From: Anastatus disparis
Lineage: Eukaryota; Arthropoda; Insecta; Hymenoptera; Eupelmidae
Direction: 5' to 3'
Assembly: GCA_017163975.1 (NCBI GenBank)
Contig: JAFFSR010000021.1
Location: 982,501 to 1,046,500 of the forward strand
DNA: 64,000 nucleotides
Shown here: positions 54,261 through 64,000 of the stretch, in pieces
Layout of the letters: each line of letters starts with the position of its first letter
How positions within the stretch are numbered: the stretch's first letter is position 1
Program-made: the position numbers and the translations under genes
The notes under the pieces: generated by a model
What the model was told of the DNA's origin: nothing
The model's database searches: none
The model's input: the letters and a program-made list of their open reading frames with translations, nothing else

Positions 54261-54640
54261 GAGCAGGTCGTATATCTCTGTCCTTTTCTAATCAAAGAAT
54301 GAATTTTTTGCAAAAACTAATAATTGTAGCAAAAAATAAGGAGATAGCCCTATCTCGTATAATAAAAAGCAAGATTTTCTTTGATGAGGAAAAATTATTT
54401 TTATCGATTCATTTTGAAGAAAACCTTGAAAAACTTAAGAAATAGAGGTTAGGATGGACAATTCAGTTTTTCAAGGTTTTCTTAAAAACGAAGCGATAAA
54501 ATTAATTTTTCCTCATAAGAGAGAATCTTGCTTTTTATTATACGAGATGGGGCTTTCTTCTTATTTTTTGCTACAATTATTAATTTTTGTGAAAAAATCA
54601 ATTCTTTGATTAGAAAAAGACAGATATACTCGACCTCCTC
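54261..54640. mobile_element. TTAA MITE, family P2, copy 3
   Basis: Ends GAGCAGGTCGTATATCTCTG and mirror (AGATATACTCGACCTCCTC), TTAA at 54257-54260 and 54641-54644. The right TTAA is shared with the next MITE. The arms show the P2 landmarks CCTTTTCTAATCAAAGAAT and AACCTTGAAAAACTTAA. Confidence 0.88.
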
Positions 54641-54644
54641 TTAA

Positions 54645-54870
54645 GGAGATATAAAAAGGACACTACACCTGCATTCATGAATATTGACTATCTTTTCACT
54701 CTTCTTCATTAGATTGTACTATGAAAATTGAGTTAAATTTTTAAATAAATTTATTTATTAGCATTTAAGAATTTTTAATTTCTGATACCGAATCGAAAAA
54801 ATTAAATATATAATATGGGAACCGAAAAATCTCAATAGCTAATGAATGAATTTATTGAAAAATTAATAAT
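54645..54870. mobile_element. TTAA MITE, family P3, copy 3, right end lost
   Basis: Begins GGAGATATAAAAAGGACACTACACCTG right after the TTAA at 54641-54644. It follows the P3 pattern through the centre (AATTTATTTATTAGCATTTA, mirrored by CTAATGAATGAATTTATTG). The terminal part of the right arm is missing after about 54870. Confidence 0.75.
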
Positions 54871-56571
54871 GTTTTCAAGGATATGTAATTCATAAAATAT
54901 ATACAAAATTAAATAGTTCAAATTCTCAACGATTTGTATATCGTTCCTATTTTTAAAATACAAATGAAAATGAGAATTCTTTTATTTTGTATTTTCTTAA
55001 TTATAGTATTATACTATTTTTTCAAACAAAAGATTCTTAAATTTTGTTTTGCAGGAAAGCTGTTAATTCTAAGAATGATTCAATTCGAATTTTAAAATTA
55101 AATAAACAAACTTTTGAAAAAATATATTCTAGGCAAGTTTATTATTGAATAGTATTGTTTTCTTTATAATTTTTGAAATATATACAATAAAATATATATA
55201 TACAATAATAATATAATAATAATATATATACAATAATATATATTTATATACATATATGTTTATTTCAATTTCAACTCTTAACAGAACTTTATATACAATT
55301 TAGACTAACAAAAGTTTTAAAATCAATGAAGAAATCGTCAAGTGATTTTGTATTCTATTGATTTTTTTTAATAATATAAAAATCATAAAATGCATATAAA
55401 TAAAATGCTTTATTATTTTAAATTATTATTTTTAATGATATATATGATCCCTGTTATTATTATATGAATTAAAATTATTATTGTTTGTATTCTAACTATG
55501 GCATTATACTATATTTTTGAAAAAAAATTTTCAAGTTCTCAATCTAGAAATGTTTTAGATATTAAATTGAACTATCGAAATTGTACTATCGATTTCTTAT
55601 TATTTATTTTTAAATATGCCGAAATATTTTAAATCTTATTTGAAATCTACAAAATTACTTGCCAGGCTCGTGGATAAATATTTTATAGTGCTGTTACAAG
55701 CTAAAAAGTTTATAACATCTGTATTTTCTAAATTTATGATTTAATATACTATTTTATAGTCAAATTTTCAAAAAGGTAATTCAGAAGTAAATGTCATAGA
55801 ATTGTTATAATGTTCTAATTTTAAATATACAATAGCAAATGAATATAGAGCAATACTTCGCACTCTCGACATCTTTATACAAAAGGAACGCAAATTTTTG
55901 TGAGCGGAAGTTGGCGATGTTTATATTAATAATTTTATTTAAAAAATAAAACTATGACTCTGTATAATTTAGTTATTTATCAATGATTTTTATTATTAAA
56001 TTCTAAATCAAATATTTTATATGAAAAAATTATAATGAATCAGTTTATTTTTCACCAATGATATGATTCTATTCAATGCACCAATCATGTTCTTAGTATA
56101 AAATGTTTCACAACATCCAGCCATCATTTTTTTAAAAGCATAAATATAACTATCAACATAAAAAATAACACTTTTGATACAACCATATATTTATCGGGGC
56201 TCTCGAGCGGAGCGAGCAGAGGGGTACTCCCCTAGTACATGTATATATGTATATATATTTGGTTGTTTCTTCAAATAAAGTCAAAATCGCTGTTGGAACC
56301 TTTTTTTTTAAATTCTTTAGTTTTGAAATTTTTAATTTTTGAATATGTTAATTTGGTTCTTTTAAATAAGGTCTCACTCTTCGTTGAGCTTAAATAAAAC
56401 GGAGCTACGTATTATTAACTTCTGATCTAAATTTTCCAGTATTTTTCGCATAATTTGAAAAATGAAAATAATAATAATTACTATCATTCTAATACATAAA
56501 ATTTTATATATTAAATAATAATTATTTTATCAATATAATAATTATATGATAATAATAATCAAACAGACATT
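54871..56571. repeat. A+T-rich region with a partial copy of the 60-62 kb palindrome arm
   Basis: AAGTTTTAAAATCAATGAAGAAATCG (about 55310) and ACTTGCCAGGCTCGTGGATA (about 55658) match units in the arms at 59.9-61.1 kb. TA-rich runs lie near 55185-55250. Near 56195-56235 a GC-rich patch (CTCTCGAGCGGAGCGAGCAG, GGGGTACTCCCC) stands out. No gene. Confidence 0.55.
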
Positions 56572-56575
56572 TTAA

Positions 56576-56896
56576 GAGGCTGTATGGCTCTGTCCTTGTC
56601 TAATCTAAATTTTCGTTATTATTAATAAATTAAATATTTTTATACAAAAGTAAGGGTATAGCCCAATAGATTTCAGGACGAGCAAACGATCTTATTCTAT
56701 GAAAAAATATAAAATTTTCATTAATTTTCAAATGAGGTCTGAAACTAATGTAAATTTTATATTTTTTCATATAATATGAGCGTTTGCTCGTCCTAAAATC
56801 TATTGGGCTATACCCTTACTTTCGTATAGCAATATTTAATTTATTAATAATAACGAAAATTTAGATTAAACAAGGACAGAGCTATACGGCCTCCTC
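56576..56896. mobile_element. TTAA MITE, family P1, copy 2
   Basis: Ends GAGGCTGTATGGCTCTGTCC and mirror (GGACAGAGCTATACGGCCTCCTC), TTAA at 56572-56575 and 56897-56900. The arms share TTGTCTAATCTAAATTTTCG and AATAGATTT..CGAGCAAACG with each other, and match the copy at 30829. Confidence 0.9.
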
Positions 56897-57528
56897 TTAA
56901 TTTTTTCAACAGCAGCTTTTGAAGGCACAAAATATAATGCATCTATTACGATTCGCTTTTATTACAATTGTGCAATAGAAAGTGTCAATACGTAAGCAAA
57001 CCAAGTAGACAGAATAAATATAAACATGAGATACCAAAATTATTCAAATAATTCACCAATTTATTATATGTATATAATATATTATAATGTCGACGGAGTT
57101 ATATTTTTATTATAAATACTTCAAAACTCTTACTTAAAATTTAAGTTACGTACTCCATGTATTTCAATATTAAAAAGCATAGATTCACATTGACTTTTTA
57201 ACTCATATCATTATTTTACGGATTGTCACATTCGTAAAAAACAGGTGTCGACGAAGTTACATATAATAAAAATACGCAATTGTTCAAAATTTTTAATCAA
57301 GCATTAAACTGCCAATATTTTGAATCTTTAGTTGAATGTAACAAAGAAATATGAATTTTCGACTGTCATAAAGAATATGAAACGTTGAAGAAACACGTTA
57401 TTCGTGAGAAATTAAGTTTTTTATTAAAACTCCGTCAACAAAATTTTTGTATGGGAGAATAAATTTCATGGTTCATTTACATATTATATAGATTCCAATT
57501 ATGCTTCATTTGACTTTAAGTTAACTAA
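56897..57528. other. A+T-rich non-coding interval
   Basis: No coding region or recognised repeat. The phrase GTCGACGGAGTTA recurs near 57089 and, in varied forms, near 57247 and 58470, which may reflect an old repeat. Confidence 0.4.
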
Positions 57529-58363
57529 CCAGGAGAGTACTTTAATTTGCTAGTTTCCGAATTGAAAAATAATTATTAGAAATAAAGTTATGCTTGTTTA
57601 AAGTTAAGCATTAAAAGAGTACTAAAAATCACAATCTTTCAAAATTTAGACTATTTTTGGTACTTTCTTACTGCTCAACTTTAAACAAGCATAACTTTAG
57701 TTCTAATTATTATTTTTCAATTCGGAAATAAACAAATTAAAGCCTGATTTCTCTGCTTTCATTTTAGTTATTGTGGATTTATTTAAGACATTTCTAGACA
57801 GAATAATTTACACTTTAATTAGGAGTTCTTTTTTCATATTTTTCCGAAAATAAGACTGTACCCTACTAAAAAATCTCAGGTGAGAAATCACCTGATTTCT
57901 CAGGTGATTTATCATACCAAAATCTCATGTGACGATTTTTTTGGTTTTCACACGTTTCAAAGCATACTTAATCAATTGCGAACTATTTTTGAAAATTTTT
58001 AAAAAATTGAAACTTAGAAAATTTTTTTTTAAATTTGGTCTTAGAAAAAATTATGACTCATTTTACAAAAAATTTTCTAAGTTCAATTTTTCAAAAATTT
58101 TCAAAAATAGTTCGCAATTGACTAAGTATGCTTTGAAACGTGTAAAAACCAAAAAAATCGTCAAATGAGATTTTGGCATGATAAATCACCTGAGAAATCA
58201 GGTGATTTCTCACCTGAGATTTTTTAGTAGGGTAATCGTCCATTACTTCAGTTTTTCGAAGCATTAGACCGTACCGCTGTGGCTTTACTCATATTTTGGT
58301 ACCTAAATACTTATAGCAAAGTTTCATCAAGATCTGTAACCCGCAACTCAGACACTCTCCTGG
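57529..58363. mobile_element. TIR element with CCAGGAGAGT ends and TAA duplication
   Basis: CCAGGAGAGTACTTT at 57529 and ACACTCTCCTGG ending at 58363 are inverted over about 10 bp, with TAA on both sides (57526-57528 and 58364-58366). The left part folds back on itself (57540-57750: GTTTCCGAATTGAAAAATAA mirrored). The right end resembles the ends of the element at 32379. A TAA duplication is typical of PIF/Harbinger. It carries the nested MITE at 57861-58232. Confidence 0.65.
57861..58232. mobile_element. Palindromic MITE, CCCTACT ends, second copy of family
   Basis: CCCTACTAAAAAATCTCAGG is mirrored by CCTGAGATTTTTTAGTAGGG, with TA outside (57859-57860 and 58233-58234). Interior CAGGTGATTT palindromes and CAAAATCTCATGTGA parallel the copy at 15259-15594. 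The centre differs, so the family has conserved ends and variable cores. Confidence 0.88.
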
Positions 58364-58698
58364 TAAGTAACACTAAAACCTAACAGTTTATCATGATATA
58401 CTTTGGGATATATAATGAATTAGTGATAATTAACGGAGTGCAAATTTTTTTTATTTAACTGGAGAATTCGACGGAGTTACATTGTCAGTTGTTTTAACGT
58501 ATTTCCTTACTGTGAAAGACTGATTCAATGGTAATCTAATTGAAATTATATTAAATCAAGCTTAAAACTATCATTTGACGCTCAGGTTTTTTTCTTATAT
58601 GTATCTATAAAGTAGATTCGCTAGAGAGAATAAATTTGGTATTTATATAGAGAAACACCAATCATATATATATATATGTATAGAAACTAAGAAGTCTA

Positions 58699-58957
58699 CA
58701 CTGTAAAAAAAAATAGCGAGAAATCACGTCGTTGGTCGACGATTTCAATGCGACCATGCACCGTCGATGTTATTTAACATCGTTGAAGCGCGACATCTAA
58801 CTGATTTAACCTAAAAATCTTGTGTTCAGTTTACGTGAAATCACGCAAAGCACGTTAAAATGTCGCCGTTGAACGAAGTTAAATAACCTCGACGGTGTAT
58901 GGTCGCATTGAAATCGTCGACCATCGACGTGATTTCCCGCTATTTTTTTTTACAGTG
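58699..58957. mobile_element. Palindromic MITE with CACTGTAAAAAAA ends, TA-flanked
   Basis: CACTGTAAAAAAAAATAGCG is mirrored by CGCTATTTTTTTTTACAGTG, with TA at 58697-58698 and 58958-58959. The arms (GGTCGACGATTTCAATGCGA and mirror) are near-perfect over about 95 bp. The inner part repeats ATCGTTGAA and TTAAATAAC motifs. Confidence 0.88.
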
Positions 58958-58959
58958 TA

Positions 58960-59529
58960 GCATTTACAAAAATAATAATTAAGTTTTTTTATTAGAATGA
59001 GCTGTTTTTTACTTAATGTATTTTTGTTTCAATGGTAATAATGAAATTGATTAATATAGGCAATTAAAAAAAACCTATTTAGGTGTATGTAATTGTGTTC
59101 GCGCGTATAATAAATAGAAATAAAGATAAATATCATCCGTAATTACCTAAATGTATGCACACATTTATAAACATAGTGGGTATATGAGAAGAAATAAGAG
59201 GAAAAGAGAGATCAAAGAATATATGATTTAATGCGATACATCAATGTTCCATAGTATATTCAACGTGCACACATCTACTTTAGTGTATATATTCATACAC
59301 GCTGTAAAATAGAGTGGAATTTAAGAGAAAAGGAGAGAAAAAGAGAATGATAGAATAAAGAATATAAGTGCATGTGTATTATTGGTAGCAGCAATCAGCT
59401 GATATATGTAGCATACATAGCCTATAATAAACTGGTAGTACAGTGAAGGGTTTTTTTTCAATCAGTATATTTACTCTTAGCTCTGCCGATTTAACCTCAC
59501 ATAAGAAGCATAGCTTCAAAATTTATATA
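58960..59529. other. A+T-rich non-coding interval
   Basis: No gene or recognised repeat is seen. Confidence 0.4.
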
Positions 59530-59587
59530 ATGTATATAAATATACATGGGATATTTTATGTCCATTCACAATGCGATACACCCACAT

Positions 59588-59904
<317 letters not shown>

Positions 59905-62840
59905 CATAGGACGTTTTACGACAATTTTTCCATGTATATTAATATTTATTAAGAAAGTTTTCAAATCAATCAAGCAATCGTCGAATACTTCTGTATTCAA
60001 TTCATTCTTTTTAAAATAATATTAAATTCATAAAAATATCATTACACTATCTTTTAATTTTCGAATGTAATAAGATTTCTTCAAAGCTTTTGAATATTAT
60101 GTCTGTTATTTTTTGTTTTAAGTCATTATTCAAACTGATGAATACTATTTTATTATATTATTATAACTTTTAAAAAAGTATATTTTAGGCGAGTTTAGTT
60201 ATTAAACAGTATAGTATTCTTTAGAACATTTTTTCTAAATATTTCTTTTTTTTTACTACATACATCATTTTTTTTTTTAATTTCAGTTCTTGAGAGTACT
60301 GAAATGATTTGAGTAATTATTATTATGTTTATACCTTTTACTAGATTTATCTATAGTTTTTGCTTAAGGAAGTTTCGAAATCAATCAAGCAATCGTCGGG
60401 TACTTCTGTATTCAATTCATTCTTTTTAATAATCTAAAATTCATGAAATATTTACAGTTTCGGCTGAAGAAAGTTTTGAAATCAATGAAGCAATCCTCGA
60501 GTACTTCTGTATTTAATTCTTACTTTTTAATAATATAAAATCCATAAAATGTTCAATTTATATTCTCTTTGATAGACGAATATTTGGAAAAACTTTGCCA
60601 AATAATTTTTGAAAAAAAAAAGGATTATTGAGATAAAGATAGCGCTGATAGTACACATCAAAATTAAAAAAATAAATGATTTATCAGATCAACTTATTAT
60701 TCCATTTATGAATGAATATTACTACTTAAACATTGATGAACTATACTTGATCTTAGTGATATCTATTTTATTTTATTCCTGATGAAAGATTTACTTAATA
60801 AACAATTTCCGAATCGATTAACTTCAAATTTTCGGAATAATTTTCTATTTAATATGCTACGGTTAAAGACCAAAATTGTGCAATTTTATTTCTAAAAACT
60901 TAGCAGAAGAGCCATTAACTTCTAACAACTTATATTTGAGAATTTGCTGCCGTCAACTTCAAAATTATTTATGCCTTTTTAAAACTTTCAGAGAAGATAC
61001 CCTTTTTAATTGTAATAGTTTTAATGAAATAAAATTATGCATTCTCTATCTCATCACACTATCTTTTTATTTTCAAGTGCTGTAAAATATATTAAATTTT
61101 ACTAAATATCTACAAAAGAACTTGCCAGGCCCGTGGTTTAATATATTTATGGTGAAATGCTCAATGTATGTGGGTACTGCTTTATAATTGAATTATTAGC
61201 TAATTCAAGTGTGTTGAATAATAAGTAAAAATATGAATCTATAAACCAATTGTGTACATGTACAATTTTTATCTGTCGCAATATATTGTCAATGTAAAGG
61301 AGTAAAAAAATTTAGTCTTATAGAATATGCTTTTCCAATTTTCTATGTTCTAACTTTTTAAAATAAAAAAGGATAAATACTAACTTGTATATAGTAAAGT
61401 TCAAACGTTAAGAATCAATCCGTATTTATTATTATGTAATGGTTAACATGATCTACTAATTTTTGTATTTTCCATTTATATATATATACCTTTCAATGAT
61501 TATTTACATCCGATGGATAGTAATTTTCTATATTCAAAGATTATTAAGAACATTAACATTCCGCTCAAAATATTGTACACTATATTTTTACATCATGGTG
61601 CATGTGATTTTTTTCTGTATTATATCGATAGAAAATATTTTATTTATTATTCAACGATAAAGAACAAAGATACATCCTAATACAATGAACAAATTTCTAT
61701 TTTGACCTCGACAATTATTTTTTGTAATGCATGCGATGTAATACGAAAAAAAAATTTTAGTTTTCTCTCACTTATCTTCACTATATAAACCTTTCAATTT
61801 TTAACTACATTATAAAATATTAAACCACGGGCCTGGCAAGTTCTTTTGTAGATATTTAGTAAAATTTAATATTTTTTACAGTCCTTGAAAATAAAAAGAT
61901 AGTATAATGAGATAGAGAATGCATAATTTTATTTCATTAAAACTATTACAATTAAAAAGGGTATCTTCCCTGAAAGTTTTAAAAAGGCATAAATAATTTT
62001 GAAGTTGACGGCAGCAAATTCTCAAATATAAGTTGTTAGAAGCTAATGGCTCTTCAGCCAAGTTTTTAGAAATAAAATTGCACAATTTTGGTCTTTAACC
62101 GTAGCATATTAAATAGAAAATTATTTCGAAAATTTGAAGTTAATCGTTTCGGAAATTTTTTATTAAGTAAATCTTTCATCAGGAATAAAATAAAATAGAT
62201 ATCACTAAGATCAAGTATAGTTTATCAATGTTTAAGTAGTAATATTCACTCATAAATGGAATAATAAGTTGATCTGATAAATCATTTATTTTTTCAATTT
62301 TGATGAGTATTATCATCGCTATCTTCATCTCAATAATCCTTTGTTTTAAAAAATTATTTGGCAAAGTTTTTCCAAATATTCGTTTATCAAAGAGAATATA
62401 AATTGAACATTTTATGGATTTTATATTATTAAAAAGTAAGAATTAAATACAGAAGTACTCGACGATTGCTTCATTGATTTCAAAACTTTCTTCAGCCGAA
62501 ACTGTAAATATTTCATGAATTTTAGATTATTAAAAAGAATGAATTGAATACAGAAGTACTCGACGATTGCTTGATTGATTTCAAAACTTCCTCAAGCAAA
62601 AACTATAGATAAATCTAGTAAAAGGTATAAACTTAATAATAATAACTCAATTTATTTCAGTGCTCTCAAGAAATGAAATTAAAAAAAAAAATGATGTATG
62701 TAGTAAAAAAAAGAAATATTTAGAAAAAATGTTCTAAAGAATACTATACTGTTTAATAACTAAACTCGCCTAAAATATACTTTTTTAAAAGTAATAATAA
62801 TATAATAAAATAGTATTCATCAGTTTGAATAATGACTTAA

Positions 62841-63214
62841 GGGGATGTAAAACGAACACTACACCCGTACACATGAATTTAGTCTATCTTTTCATTTTAT
62901 TGCAAAACTTGAGGAAAAAAAATGCTTTAGCTCGTAGTATTTACCATGAAGATTATTCAGTTAATTTTTCAAATAAATTCATTCATTAGTTATTGAGAAT
63001 TTTGGATTCCAATGATGATTACTAAAATTTCTCGGTTTTTCACCAGAATCTAAATATCTTAAAAACTAATGAATATATTTATTTGAAAATTTAACTAAAT
63101 AATCATTATGGTACATACTACAAGCTAATGCATTTATTTTCTTAAAATTCAACAATAAAATGGAAAGACAGTTAATATTTATGAGTACAGGTGTAGTATC
63201 CGCTTTACATCTCC
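62841..63214. mobile_element. TTAA MITE, family P3, copy 2
   Basis: Ends GGGGATGTAAAACGAACACT and mirror (AGTATCCGCTTTACATCTCC), TTAA at 62837-62840 and 63215-63218. It closely follows the copy at 16055 (ATACTACAAGCTAATG). It lies in the right arm of the palindrome; the left arm lacks it at the matching position (about 60120). Confidence 0.9.
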
Positions 63215-63399
63215 TTAAAACAAAAAATAACAGACATAATATTCAAAAGCTTTGAAGAAATCTTATTACATTCGAAAATTAAAAGATAGTGTAATGATAT
63301 TTTTATGAATTTAATATTATTTTAAAAAGAATGAATTGAATACAGAAGTATTCGACGATTGCTTGATTGATTTGGAAACTTTCTTAATAAATATTAATA

Positions 63400-63735
63400 T
63401 ACATGGAAAAATTGTCATAAAACGTCCTATGTACACATATATATATATATACCTGTGTGTGTATGTGGGTGTGCGCGCATGTGAATTGACATAAAATATC
63501 CTATGTATATGTATATCCATATATTCATAAGCCCATGTGTGTGCGTGCATGCGCTATGACAGGAACAGTCCCATATATATATATATGAAGAAAAATATAT
63601 ATAAACTCAAGTACGTGTGTCATGCATGTTAATTGACATGAAACGTCCCGTATATATAAATCTGTGTGTGTGCACGCGCGTGTGTGAATTAACATTAATT
63701 ATTCCATGTATTTGTGTACACAGATATACACACAC

Positions 63736-63790
<55 letters not shown>

Positions 63791-64000
63791 TAAGCTCATG
63801 TGTGTGCGGGCATGCGATCTGACAAAACGGTCCCATATATATAAATACAAATCTTAAGTACATGTTTAGATGTGTTTGTGCATTCTCGTTGACAAGAAAT
63901 GTCAAATTTATGAAAACCGGTGCGTGCGTGTTGACATGATACGTCACATATATGTAAACCTAAGGGCACTCGGATAGGTGTGTTAGAGTTGTCATGAAAT
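63400..64000. repeat. Degenerate minisatellite, unit about 70 bp
   Basis: TGACATGAAACGTCCCATAT-like phrases recur near 63412, 63488, 63557, 63637, 63691, 63821, 63888 and 63933. They are separated by GTGTGTGCGTGCATG and TATATATAAA segments, and a pure TA run lies at about 63739-63786. It reaches the window edge. Confidence 0.75.

Noticed and set aside
60876..62085. Two near-identical 69-residue frames in opposite orientation (60876-61085 and 61876-62085)
   Set aside because: Explained by the palindrome. No recognised domain, no upstream context, and similarity does not exceed that of the surrounding non-coding arms.

Overview
The window looks like a gene-poor, transposon-packed stretch of an insect nuclear genome. 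I infer an insect, order undetermined, from the A+T-rich sequence, the Gypsy, Penelope, Tc1, LINE and SINE families, the env-bearing retroelement remnant and the large number of palindromic MITEs. I found no convincing host gene apart from one C2H2 zinc-finger fragment. Almost everything that can be named is mobile DNA, much of it nested.

Layout. 1-3.8 kb: a decamer repeat, a 1.08 kb foldback element flanked by TA, and a small TTAA-flanked MITE. 3.8-7.4 kb: a decayed retrovirus-like element with gag, protease and env-like remains but no recognisable reverse transcriptase, split by a dimeric tRNA-derived SINE with a perfect 13-bp target duplication. 8.05-13.34 kb: a 5.3 kb block of 69-bp monomers in higher-order units, closed by perfect 14-bp inverted ends. 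14.4-18.1 kb: a zinc-finger fragment, a Tc1 (DD34E) element carrying two nested MITEs, and a TIR element carrying a third.

18.25-34.77 kb: a Penelope-like element (reverse transcriptase plus GIY-YIG) with an inverted copy of its own 3' end at the front. It is split by a nearly fresh 10.9 kb Gypsy LTR retrotransposon (19069-30007, 757-bp LTRs differing at two sites seen by eye, TSD AGGA) and by at least four MITEs. The Gypsy element is the most interesting object here. Besides gag and pol it has an extra coiled-coil ORF before gag, an unrecognised ORF after pol, and a 1.7 kb leader array of repeated stem-loops whose stems show compensatory changes.

35.0-48.5 kb: an outer foldback transposon (TSD AGTG) filled by a mosaic, integrase-deleted Gypsy element on the minus strand and by a 5'-truncated LINE with a 12-bp TSD. 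50.0-54.3 kb: a candidate TTAA-type DNA transposon with a Mutator/Kolobok-like transposase fragment and a 1.3 kb internal foldback. 54.3-64.0 kb: more TTAA MITEs, a possible Harbinger-like element, and a 4 kb palindrome at 59.5-63.5 kb with a 300-bp TA run in one arm only.

TTAA-flanked MITEs recur (nine copies in four families), which suggests sustained activity of TTAA-specific (piggyBac-like) transposases supplied from elsewhere. Similarities were judged by eye; no alignment or database search was run.
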